Shown here one piece after another: positions 1 through 9,299 of a DNA stretch of 64,000 bases. A program made the position numbers and the translations under genes. Where the stretch lies: positions 21,700,209 to 21,764,208 of the forward strand of contig OX424562.1 of the NCBI GenBank assembly GCA_949152475.1, in the 5' to 3' direction. This stretch comes from Terebella lapidaria. Its lineage: Eukaryota > Annelida > Polychaeta > Terebellida > Terebellidae. Position 1 is the stretch's first letter. Each line of letters opens with the position of its first letter. The notes under the pieces are model-generated. The model did no database searches. It was not told the origin of the DNA and saw nothing but the letters and a program-made list of their open reading frames with translations.

Positions 1-66
1 ACCTGAGTTTTCAAATATCTGCTGACATCAATATATATATATATATATTTTTTTTTTCCATTCCAG

Positions 67-347
67 GTATCGTGATTTCCCCTGTCGACCTACAGATCGG
101 GGAATTCGTAGTAGTGAAGCCCCCAAGTGGGGTAACGGCCGAGTATCCGTGGGTTGGTGAAGTCCAGAAAATGACAAAAACGAAACTACTGATTAGATGG
201 ATAGAGAAGTCTGATGATGGTTGGGAAGCCAAGGGAGAAGAGATGATCTCTCGGGGACACGCTCTGGCAAAGTTTGCCAAAGAGCTGTGGGCCGACAAAT
301 CATCTCTTCCCCCTGGCTTCGAGGCCTTTTTAAACGGACTTATTTAA
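67..347 (+). CDS. 3'-terminal coding exon of a host gene (partial)
   Basis: An AT-rich stretch and a T-rich tract end in CCATTCCAG at 58-66, a good splice acceptor. From 67 a reading frame stays open to TAA at 345-347 (about 93 residues) with no useful ATG at its start, as expected for a last exon. The peptide contains DLQIGEFVVVKPPSG, YPWVGEVQK and LLIRWIEKSDDGWEA. The alternation of short beta-strand-like hydrophobic runs with P-W and R-W residues suggests a small SH3/Tudor/chromo-barrel-like fold, but I cannot name the family. The end, LPPGFEAFLNGLI, is a plausible true C-terminus. The rest of the gene lies left of the window. An alternative is the tail of a domesticated transposon protein. 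Confidence 0.55.
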
Positions 348-567
348 GTTTTCAGCAGCCATGAGCTCCTTCCAGGATAGGAACTCTTTTACAGTTGATG
401 TTGTTTTACTGATGCTGTATACTAGATGATATTTTGAACTCTTTCGCAGATTTTTTTCTTTATATTTTTTTAATGCTCAATGACTTTCATGAAGTATGTC
501 TTGAAAGTGTACTTGGTCTACGACAGATTTTTTTCCCCTGGTTGGGGTTGACACCAGTTGGTATGTT

Positions 568-880
568 CTGCGATGCTAAAAATATATTATAACTTGGCAC
601 ACTTCACATGGGAGACAACCGGCAATTTCCTAGAAAACTGCAGACTCATATCACAATTTTTTTTTAAAAAAAAGGGGCAAATCTATCTATGTTAATTTCA
701 GCTTCTTCGCTGAATTTCTGGGTCTGCACAGGCTTTTGTGCATTTGCTTGCAATTTGTCGGTGGGCAATCTTCATTTGTGTAATACTAGTAGAAGTCTGA
801 AATTTTGGATAAAATTGCCATTTGACTCCCATGTAATTATGCCAAGTTATAATAAATACCATTCAGCAGCGCAAAAGTAT
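568..880. mobile_element. Diverged foldback/MITE copy in the 3' UTR
   Basis: The left arm (from about 569, through TATAACTTGGCACACTTCAC and GGCAATTTCC) reappears inverted in the right arm (through ATTGCCATTTGACTCCCATG and GCCAAGTTATAATAAATACC, to about 878). The same two arms, in better shape, bound the element at 6,057-6,605. This copy is shorter and more diverged. No coding potential is seen. Confidence 0.6.
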
Positions 881-1262
881 ACTATCATAGTGTAATTAGT
901 GTACTGTATGATGGAACACAATCTACACGTAGTTCACTCGGGGGTTTGGTAGTTTGATGTGCACATCAGTCCTCGGATGGTCGCTTGTGGCGATGTTTTT
1001 TCTCTCTTACTGTTATTATTATACAAGATCAGTAGCATTGGTAAGCACCAGTTCCACTACGATGTTTCAATTTGGCTGCCTGAGATTTTAATTCAGCACC
1101 AAAAAGATTTATGCACGACTTGTACACGACTTGCAACTGAAAGTCGCCGATTACAACACTAGTAGTGTTATCAGATTGTTGATCTGTTTATTTCGCGAGT
1201 ACGATATGGTTGCCTTGTGAATGCTTGTGCATTTGAGTTTTTAGACTATTGTATAAGCTTTC

Positions 1263-1268
1263 AATAAA
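1263..1268 (+). terminator. Poly(A) signal AATAAA of the left-edge gene
   Basis: AATAAA sits in CTTTCAATAAAAGTGC and is followed within about 20 bases by T-rich DNA (TTCTTATTTG). This is the last canonical signal before sequence with no transcript features. Confidence 0.45.
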
Positions 1269-1290
1269 AGTGCATTCTTATTTGCAATAT

Positions 1291-2024
1291 GTACATTGTC
1301 TACTTTTTACTTGAATGTTAGGACGCCCAGTGACGATGAACAAGTGTGATTTATTTAAATCATACTGCCAATTACGGTTAACACATCAAGCTGTGTATAT
1401 GATCAATACATGTACCCACTACAATGCCGAAACGCTTGAGCCATGAATGGTTGAGTCTTCACATGTTGATGATGCATATCCAATGCAGCATGTGGGAGTT
1501 ACTTGAATAGTATGCGAAAGAAAAGCTTCGAACTTTGGACCCGGTACCGGGGACTTATTCGACTTATGATATATATTCGTCAGAGAAGTGAGGTAGAGAA
1601 TGGTTTTATTAGTTTCCTGACACCGTAAGTTCAAATTTCATGACTTTGCGTTCAGACTCATTTACATAAACATTGGCACTGGCGTGCCTTACAAACTGCT
1701 GATACTTGTATGATGTCATTTCTTCATTCTCCCAAACCATTCGCTAACGTCTGGTATTTGAAGAAATTTGAAGAAATGAAACGTTGACCTGTTCAAAGTC
1801 GACCATTTTTACAGTGAAGTAAACGGAAGATGTATTGGTATCTTGTAGCCTAAAGGCTGTCACAGTGGACCGTCACTATTGTTGTGCTGAGGGTATTTCA
1901 TCGTTCGGCACAAATCACATATGGATGATACTCGAGTGAGAGTAACACTACAGTGCACGAAACTCTGATTTAAAAAGATGGGTATTTTGGCGGATAAGAA
2001 ATCCGCCAAAATTCAACAGATACT
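1291..2024. other. Non-coding, no feature recognised
   Basis: There are only short shadow ORFs and no tRNA, TIR or tandem repeat. A small hairpin lies near 1,988-2,014 (TTTGGCGGAT and ATCCGCCAAA). Confidence 0.4.
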
Positions 2025-3180
2025 GTTTAAAATGGATTGTGCATACTCGATATAGATTTTCACCAGGGTGTTGTCATATCTCTTTGAATGAATATGAGAT
2101 ATACGTCCTTTATAACTATACATGTACGTATATAAATGAAAATTGGCTCATGGTCATTTCTCCGTTTTCTTTTTACTGAAGCACGTTCAATCATTTTATA
2201 CGCATGCGTGCTAACAACATTACACAAGATGAACATGCCATGTATGTAGGAAATGTCTGTCAGTGATATGTGCTAGAACTGTATACATATACAAATAACC
2301 AGGTTTTCAATATTGTAATTATAATGTGAGCGTGACAGTGAAAGAATACGATGTCCATGATTTTCTACCATAATGTTCATTTATGGACAAGAAACGTGAT
2401 TCTGGATGAAACATGGAAGTGCCATTATCGAGATGGCAGACCACAGATAGGTGGATAATCAACGACCTACTCTTTCTCATAATGTTTGGCAAATTTTTCA
2501 CACATCTCAGGCGACAGTAAATATCTAATGACTGGAAAGCAGTGTTTCACCTAGATCCGTCTGCAGATATGTTTGATATACCTGAAGTCAAACTCTCTTT
2601 CCAATTCTTCATGGATGAACCAAAGGAATGTTTTCATTTAACGAAGTTCTTTTTTTTTATTTTCTCGAAAATCATGCTCAATTCAAGCTTGAAATATTGG
2701 TTCTTATATTGGTCTAAATGAAATGTTAAACAAAATTTTAATAATTACACGTTCTAGCTATATTTTTAAAAAAAATTATGCTCACAGGTTCAAATCAATA
2801 AATGAAAATCAACCTCAACTGCAAAGTGTAACACATCATATGTCTTTGGATAGTCTGCCATTTATTGGCATATGGCTGTCTGCATATGTATATCACGTAT
2901 AATTAACTTGTTTCTCACCCCTTAGCTATGCCGAATTCCCTCGCTATCCAAGGGATAAATTGATTGTCAAGTGTCCAGGCCCAGACTGACGACCCGTCCA
3001 TATAGAAGATGTCACTGGCTGTGGCAGACTGATAAAGCACCTATTACCACGCTCATCAAGCAATGGAATAGCTATGGCTAAGAGATACTGGGTGATGGTA
3101 ATACCTCGTAGTTGGTGGTTTCGCGGGAGAGGGAGACGCGCGATACTAGCCTTTTAAGTTCCCACATCAGACTGGTTCCA
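2025..3180 (+). repeat. Unit A: partial M2 module (plus orientation)
   Basis: This is a diverged copy of the non-coding M2 module. Landmarks shared with 11,138-12,590 and 23,024-23,920 are GGATTGTGCATACTCGAT, the CATTTATGGACAAGAAACG block (2,378 onward), AAGTGCCATTATCG, and the block reading CCCAGACTGACGACCCGTCC, CATATAGAAG, then GGCTGTGGCAGACTGATA. The upstream part of the module is missing, and no copy of the tail-anchored gene is attached. Confidence 0.6.
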
Positions 3181-4274
3181 GTTTTTGCACAAATTTATAT
3201 ACCAACCTTAAAAACCTAAAATAAATATGTTGGAATACTTGTTGGCAATTAGCAACAAGTGAAGTAAGTAGTGTGAAAGTCAGCAGCATTTCATGATGTT
3301 GCATCTCAATCGATTACACGAAACCATGAGATACTGCTGGATATCATATTCAACTCTACTTCCACCACCAGATGTATTGCATCTAAATGTAAACTTAATA
3401 TACCTAAATACACTGTAATGTGTGAAAACACTGCTGTTAGGTGTAGCCAAAGTTGATCCCTTACCACATACATGTGATGTTCGGCAATAGACATGACTGT
3501 CCATCTTATTTATTATTCATTATAATTTTTAGCCACCACGCAGCGCTGGTCTTTTGAGGCTGCAAAAAATAAATGGCCTTTTTGCTTCCTTGCTCGCCAC
3601 ACTATTGAAAGCTGGTATTATTATTATTGCGCATTGCTTTTGAATACCGATTCAAAATTTCGAACTAGGAATTTATAGTTTCACTTGATCCAAAAATCAC
3701 TCAAATACAACTCTGAAATATTCCATCTTCTCACACAAAGAATTAGTGCCAAAGTCGAACACTTCTATATGAATGATGAGGTGTAAGTCACCTAGTCGCA
3801 TTTTGGTGTGATTGGTTACTCATGCGCGTGTCATCATACTATCAGCTCAGTAGCTTTCTGGTTTGTGATTAGATACTTATGTACTTGTCATATATCTATT
3901 CTATGGGGTTTGTTTCGGATTTGTAAATTATTTTCATAGGTTGTTGGGCAGTTGTATACTAATTCCATCAGGTGTACAGTAGAAACAAATAAATTAATCA
4001 CACTATCTGCCCCTGATGACACCAGTGTGTCTTTTGATAAAGTATTTGGTTGGGCTTTGTTTCTATTGCAAAATGCTGCATTTTATGTTTGTTATTGAAA
4101 TCATCAAAATTTGGCTGTATTGGTGGTAATAGATTGATACTTACATCCACCTATCTCACAGGGTTCCTTTGTATTTCTGATGTCTAGGTTACAGTAGAGA
4201 AAATTGTATTAAGGCATGGCCAATATGACTCCAGTGTGGCGTCAAACTTGCATGTTCTGTTTCTAACCAAAACC
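3181..4274. other. Non-coding; holds a short interspersed repeat near 4,002-4,147
   Basis: The stretch 4,002-4,147 (from ACTATCTGCCCCTGATGAC to GATTGATACTTAC) is found inverted at about 23,387-23,530. There it interrupts an M2 copy that is continuous in the paralog near 12,230, so it is a small mobile or inserted repeat. The remainder shows nothing I can name. Confidence 0.45.
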
Positions 4275-5033
4275 ACTGTGGTGATACTGGATGCACTAAC
4301 GACCGTTAGTGCATCCCGCAATCGCCGACAGTAAACACGATCAGTTTGGTTTTTAACCATAATCTATCAAATGACAGGTCCATTTGTGATAAATGGACAC
4401 TCTGAAGGTAGCTTAGTGTTTTGGTCAAAGACATGCAGACAAAAACAAGCAGATCACGCTTTTTTGTTTAGATATGTTGAGGAAAAGAATTAGCGATAAG
4501 ATTCACCAACGACAAAAGTGAGATTCCCTAACGATATAGGCCTAATACGTGTATAATTGTAATACGTCCATATCATACACCATTGTGAATTCGTTGATTT
4601 ATGCGACATGAATTAGCGAATGTCACATAAAAAATAGGAAATCTGTATTAGAAGATCATCTATACACATCAATACATGTTAATTGGTACTTTATTTCACG
4701 TTTAACATTTAAATAACGTAGATTTGAATTAATAAAAAAAAGATCCTTAGGGAATCTTCACATGTTCGTTAGGGAATCTTCGATTTTACAAAAACAAGCG
4801 TTAGGGAATCTTTCGGCTTTTTTTCAGACGAGTTTTTCATGCTCAAACCAACATAAATCGCCATGTATTTGCAACGAACGGTTGTTTCATGCGCATAAGA
4901 ATCAGCAGATGCATGTGTGTATCGATCACAATCGTAATTATCGGGAAAATGAAGAAAATTAAACGAACCGCGAGTGGGTTCGCCATTGCGGGATGCACTA
5001 ACGCTCGTTAGTGCACCCAGTCTCACCACAGTG
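4275..5033. mobile_element. MITE-1, non-autonomous DNA transposon with CACTGTGGTGA ends
   Basis: About 53 bp at each end are inverted copies with few mismatches. Each end begins CACTGTGGTGA and carries its own inner palindrome, GGATGCACTAACG facing CGTTAGTGCATCC (left copy 4,290-4,317). The element is flanked by a 5-bp direct repeat, AAAAC, at 4,270-4,274 and 5,034-5,038, so both ends and the insertion are well defined. Inside, GTTAGGGAATCTT-type repeats occur three times near 4,745-4,815 and once inverted near 4,521. There is no transposase. The CAC-start and 5-bp duplication are discussed in the findings. Confidence 0.85.
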
Positions 5034-6056
5034 AAAACGATATGGTGATAAGTTTCTATTTTCGTCTTCAAAACCTTGTACGATCGTTGATGAGGTGTTG
5101 ATGCCCTCAAAATGCGATGGTCAAGTGTCTGATACTGACTACCGGGTTGAATTTCGTTTTTGCTGGACAGCAGTCATGCTCATGAAGTCATTAACGCGTG
5201 GCAATGATCAGCAAGATATTATATTCTGCATCGATGTGCAGTGAAACATTTAATTCCCCAAAGATCAAAAAAAAATTGTGTAGGCCTATGTGACTGGGAG
5301 AATGCGAAAAGGACATACATCGAGACAAGAATAACAAAAAAAGGTTTATCAACTCTATAACAAGTACACTGGTTATAGGAATATGTAAATTACCAATTGC
5401 CTCTAATACAAACATTACCCATCAACTTTTTCACACAACGCTTTATCACATGTTTGTGAATGCAAAGCTGCTGTGAACAAACGTTAGGATTGGTCTCAGG
5501 AGAAGTTACAATGAGTGGCCAATACATACCATCATCACAAATTAGTATTGAGTACTCAATATTGGAGATGGTAGAGAATGCCACTTCATTGTGCAGTACG
5601 CCTTTGATATATGAACGGAAAAAACGGATCTCGCACTTAGCTACAATCGTAAACTCTCCACTGCTTCGTTCCTTATGTTGACCATGCGGTTCCGTGACAA
5701 CGCCGAGCGAATGGTCGATCGAGGGGTAAGGCAGCATGGCCGTAGCCAGCTATGGGGCAACCGGGGCACTCGCCCCGGTAGTTTTTTCCCGGGGATTTTT
5801 TTTTTTATAAAATGAATGCAAAGCAGAACCAACAGCGTACAGCCCCAGTCAGACAACGTTGCCACGGCCGATTGGTGTAATTTACCCTAGTGAGACAAAA
5901 AGTGACTGAGTAAGAGTGACAATATACTGTATACACACACATTCAGTTTCATCGTGCATGCTATACTGTTAGTATAATAATATAGCACTCTCAATATGTA
6001 TCCTGGCCCCTCAGCTGCCTGGCTTGTAGATGACTGTCAGTGAATAAACACCGTAT

Positions 6057-6605
6057 TATAGACTCTGATTTTTCTAACTTGTTTACACTGGTTTTTGACG
6101 ATATTTTCGCGTTGGCACACTCCATCTGGGAGCCAAACGGCAATTTCCTACCAAATTTCAGACTTCTATCGCAAAATTTGAAGAAGTTGGCAATCTAACC
6201 CAATGTTAAATTTCAGCCTAAAACGGGATCTCGAGAATCTGAGCATATTCGAGGATTTGGTCCTGCTTACATCCATCAGGATTCAAAATATTATTGTTAT
6301 TTTGGACAAGAAATCACATTGGGGTGTATTCTACACAAACATGTTGATTTCGAAAGATTGCACTGCTACAAAATCGAGCAAATGCACAAAAGTGTGTGCG
6401 GACCCAGAATTTGAATGACAGGGCTAAATTTAACATTTGGCCAACTTTTTCAAATTTCGCGATAGAAATCTGTAATTCGGTAGAATATTGCCGTTTGACT
6501 CCCAGGTGAAGTATGCCAAGTTATAGAACGATACCGTTTAGCATCGCAAAAATATCAGCGAAAAACAGTGTAAACGAGTTAGAAAAATCAAAGTATAGTA
6601 GCTAA
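6057..6605. mobile_element. Foldback element with about 190-bp inverted arms
   Basis: The left arm starts ACTCTGATTTTTCTAAC and the right arm ends GTTAGAAAAATCAAAGT. They pair over roughly 190 bp, including GGGAGCCAAACGGCAATTTC facing ATTGCCGTTTGACTCCCAGG. It belongs to the same family as the copy at 568-880 and lies inside transposon N1. There is no coding sequence. The flanking duplication is short and uncertain (possibly ATAG). Confidence 0.75.
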
Positions 6606-6694
6606 TATAATGAACTGTTACTGTCACCCAAGTGGCCAAACAAGCGTCATGATGCAGCGAATCGTTACACTTCCGTTGTCAAGGCAGCGCGTGC

Positions 6695-7012
6695 CCATAC
6701 GTCACCAAGTGACGCAAGGGATAAGGCGTCGGACTCGTAACCCAAAGATCATGGGTTCGTGTCTCGAGCTGGACTGCTGTGTTATTTCACTAGTGTCCTT
6801 AGGCGAGGCATTAACCACTAATGTGTCTATCTTCACCCAGGATTAAATGGGTACCGGTTGATAATGGGTGTTGTAGGCCTATAGAGCGCTTTGAGTGTGG
6901 CTGCTCCAAGTACAATCACTCAGACTGGGGTTAAAGTGTAAAGCGCCTTTGAAAGCGGATTTAGTTCGGTTGAAAAGAGCGCTATATCAAATCTGATAAC
7001 TTTAATTTTAAC
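6695..7012 (+). mobile_element. tRNA-derived SINE
   Basis: The head looks like a decayed tRNA: GACGCAAGGGATAAGGCG in the A-box region and GGTTCGTGTCTC (6,754-6,765) as a B-box. It is followed by a tRNA-unrelated body containing AGCGCTTTGAGTGTGGCTG and a tail with AGAGCGCTATATC then AACTTTAATTTTAACTTTA. Length (about 320 bp) and architecture fit RNA polymerase III SINEs of marine invertebrates. It is inserted inside N1. The exact 5' end is approximate. Confidence 0.7.
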
Positions 7013-7063
7013 TTTACATCATAGCATAGACAAAATGTCTATGATCATAGAGTTCTATGCTTA

Positions 7064-7712
7064 CCGTATTACCCCGCATATAGGCGCATGCGCCTATAAG
7101 TGAAACAACGCCTTTTGAGAAGTCGTGAGAATATTAACTGGTTTCATTTATAGGCGCATGCGCCTATAACTGAAACTAGGCGCATGCGCCTATAACTGAA
7201 CCGTGCTTTATATACATTAATATAGGGCGAGACCGTAGGCTAGGTAGGCCTAATCACATCTCCTGGTTCTAACGCGTAGTTGAAATATATATTATAAAAG
7301 TCACATACAAGCATAAACACACAATCCGTTCTAAAATAAGTCTATCAGTAATCTCAAGATAAACAGTGAATGACGAGGGGGAAATAACTAGCCAAGTAGG
7401 CCTATCCGATCATACAATCCGACAGAGTGGACGTACGTATTTTAATGTCAGCAGGGTATGGAGTTTAGGATGTCTGTGATGCACGTGAACTCGCCTAACG
7501 GAAAACTCAATCAAATTCGAACAATCATCTGGGTTTTGCATACAATTTTTGGTTGAACACATACTGATCAACAGTGTGAATCAAGTTTCACTTATAAGGG
7601 CACCCACTTGTGCAAAATTTGACCAACTTCATTTATAGGCACATGCGCCTATAAATGAAGCTTGGCGCACCTTCACTTATAGGCGCATGTGCCTATATGC
7701 GGGGTAACACGG
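7064..7712. mobile_element. MITE with TA duplication and reiterated 20-bp palindrome
   Basis: The 41-bp inverted ends (CCGTATTACCCCGCATATAG at left) differ at about two positions, and TA flanks both sides (7,062-7,063 and 7,713-7,714). The palindrome TATAGGCGCATGCGCCTATA, or near copies, occurs at the ends and inside (about 7,079, 7,150, 7,175, 7,634 and 7,678). It has no ORF. The TA duplication suggests a Tc1/mariner-like mobiliser. Nested in N1. Confidence 0.8.
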
Positions 7713-8854
7713 TACCCGTTTAACGGTGTACATGTACTAGTATCACTGTCGGACTGCACACACTGCTTGCGAGCAGTGTGTGGATATAGCCTATAGGCCT
7801 ATTACACGATTGATCATGTTATTGGTAAGTAGGCCTACTATGTGACCAATGTGAGTCTGGTGTGCCGTGATGTATTAAAAACAATGTGATTCCCTGGAAC
7901 TGACTGGATGTCTTGTGGTTAGATCTAGATTTATTAATTATGCCCCCCCCCCCCCTATACTGGGAGAGATATATTGTTTTACCCTTGTTCGTATGTCTAA
8001 CCGTCTGTCTGTCCGTCTCGCGGTACGTCACTTTCTGCTCGCTGAATTTCTCCTCCCCCCCCCCCCCAAAAAGTATGTCTGTGTCTGAAATCTGAATTCA
8101 TGGGTCACTTCTAATAAAGGTCGTTTGTGTCTGAGTTCGTGTGTCAATTCTTTTGATATAGCTGTATTTTTGTTTGAATGTATGTTCTAAATTGTGTCAT
8201 TAAATCCCTGAAGATACCTCGAACTACACTCTAAGAGTGGTCCTAAAAACTATATAATGAAAAATTTTTTGGGGGGGCTTACGGCGCCCCCCAAACCCCC
8301 AGACCGCTAGGGCTTGTAACGGCCACTTTTAACATTCTCGCCCTAGTAGATTTCTTGGTCTGGCTACGGCCCTGGGCAGGCGGTAACCATGGACCTGTCC
8401 GTGATGTCCTTTTGTTACCGAGGAAACGGCTATGAGATTCTTATTATCAGCCCGGGAAGGAAGCCCCACATTTCACCAAATGATTTAGTGGAGAAGATCA
8501 ATCATGAAGCCGTGTAGGGCGACGAGCGACATACAGTCGGTGACTAGTTAGTGGCAGTGACGGTGGTTTGTCGTGATGTGATTATGTCGACATCTCTGTC
8601 GTGCTGGTGTTATGCTGTATGTGAGTTGGAGGAAACCAGGTGCCTGACTCACAAATGTGTGCATCTCTCTGTAGCCTGCCGCCAGTCATGGATTGAAATC
8701 AGACACGCAGATGGATATTAGATGGAGATACTGCAAACAAATTGCGTCGTCAGGTACACATTGTCAATTCACTTCACGTATGGAATATTCTTGTTTGAAA
8801 TTGAATGCACATGCTGTGCACCGTTAAATTGGCAATGTGCGCAATTGGAACATA

Positions 8855-9280
8855 ATGCGGCCAGTATTGCGAATGAGCCATGAGCAGCGAAGACGCTCAA
8901 GCACCCAAACTGCTCTCAACCAGGAACGGATGCAACATCTGAGGCGTCTGCACCACTCGGCCATGTCTCCACTGACCGAAATAACGGGTATAAAGAAACC
9001 GGAAGCACCACAACACAGAAAACATACCTTGCCAAGTAGCTGTTTACTAGGGGTACCCAACAAAGTGTCCCCTAGTTTCTACCATATGGATATCACCTCC
9101 ACGAAAAGGATATCATTAGATCCCGCTGAAAGGAACTATGCGCGCAGGAGATCACGGGATATGAGAGTATCTGCTGTTAACAGACGCATACAATGGCGGA
9201 TCATAGTAATGATACTTATAATTGTTTTGATTATGGTTGCTGTTGTAGTTTTTGCCGTCTACTTGAAAAGGTTATTATGA
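8855..9280 (+). CDS. Tail-anchored small membrane protein, family copy 1
   Basis: This is an intact single-exon frame of 141 residues. I chose the ATG at 8,855 rather than 8,837 because copies 2 and 3 share this start, have A at -3, and copy 2 has a stop codon just upstream. The N-terminal two thirds is polar and Arg-rich (SHEQRRRSSTQTALNQE, MQHLR, ITGIKKP). Near the C-terminus RRIQWRI leads into one transmembrane segment of about 22 residues (MILIIVLIMVAVVVFAVYL), ending in KRLL. There is no signal peptide, so a tail-anchored or type II topology is expected. Over the first 50 codons against copy 2 I count 9 synonymous and 9 amino-acid changes, fewer replacements than neutrality predicts. Family and function not recognised. 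It lies in duplicated unit B. Confidence 0.65.
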   Translation: MRPVLRMSHEQRRRSSTQTALNQERMQHLRRLHHSAMSPLTEITGIKKPEAPQHRKHTLPSSCLLGVPNKVSPSFYHMDITSTKRISLDPAERNYARRRSRDMRVSAVNRRIQWRIIVMILIIVLIMVAVVVFAVYLKRLL

Positions 9281-9299
9281 ATTAGTCGTTAGTTCCATT

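Larger units (their letters stand above)
348..1290 (+). other. 3' UTR of the left-edge gene
   Basis: This is non-coding DNA after the stop codon. AATAAA occurs at 851-856 and at 1,263-1,268. The later one, about 920 bases after the stop and followed by a T-rich stretch, is the better main poly(A) signal. The middle of the UTR (about 568-880) is occupied by a diverged foldback element, which supplies the earlier AATAAA. Confidence 0.45.
5735..8374. mobile_element. DNA transposon N1 (non-autonomous), host of a nest of insertions
   Basis: The terminal inverted repeats are CATGGCCGTAGCCAG at 5,735-5,749 and CTGGCTACGGCCCTG at 8,360-8,374. A 5-bp duplication, GGCAG, flanks it (5,730-5,734 and 8,375-8,379). 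The paralogous sites near 29,930 and 61,900 are continuous through this point, which confirms an insertion. No transposase is seen. Much of the 2.6 kb is later insertions: the foldback at 6,057-6,605, the SINE at 6,695-7,012 and the MITE at 7,064-7,712. The right subterminal part is G/C-run rich (GGGGGGG facing CCCCCC near 8,269-8,295). Superfamily not assigned; the termini resemble some hAT ends, but I see no 8-bp duplication. Confidence 0.8.

Noticed and set aside
4762-5110. ORFs inside MITE-1 on both strands
   Set aside because: They run across the terminal repeat and internal direct repeats and have no protein-like composition.
5390-5737. 115-codon minus-strand ORF, partly alike in the other M1 copies
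   Set aside because: It lies antisense to the 5' flank of the tail-anchored gene. The similar peptides (EFTI, CEIRF) come from DNA similarity, and the frames are not kept through the three copies.
6710-6770. Functional tRNA gene
   Set aside because: The arms do not pair as a tRNA, and the sequence continues into a SINE body and tail.
5735-8374. hAT element
   Set aside because: The termini are vaguely hAT-like, but the flanking repeat is 5 bp and no transposase is present.
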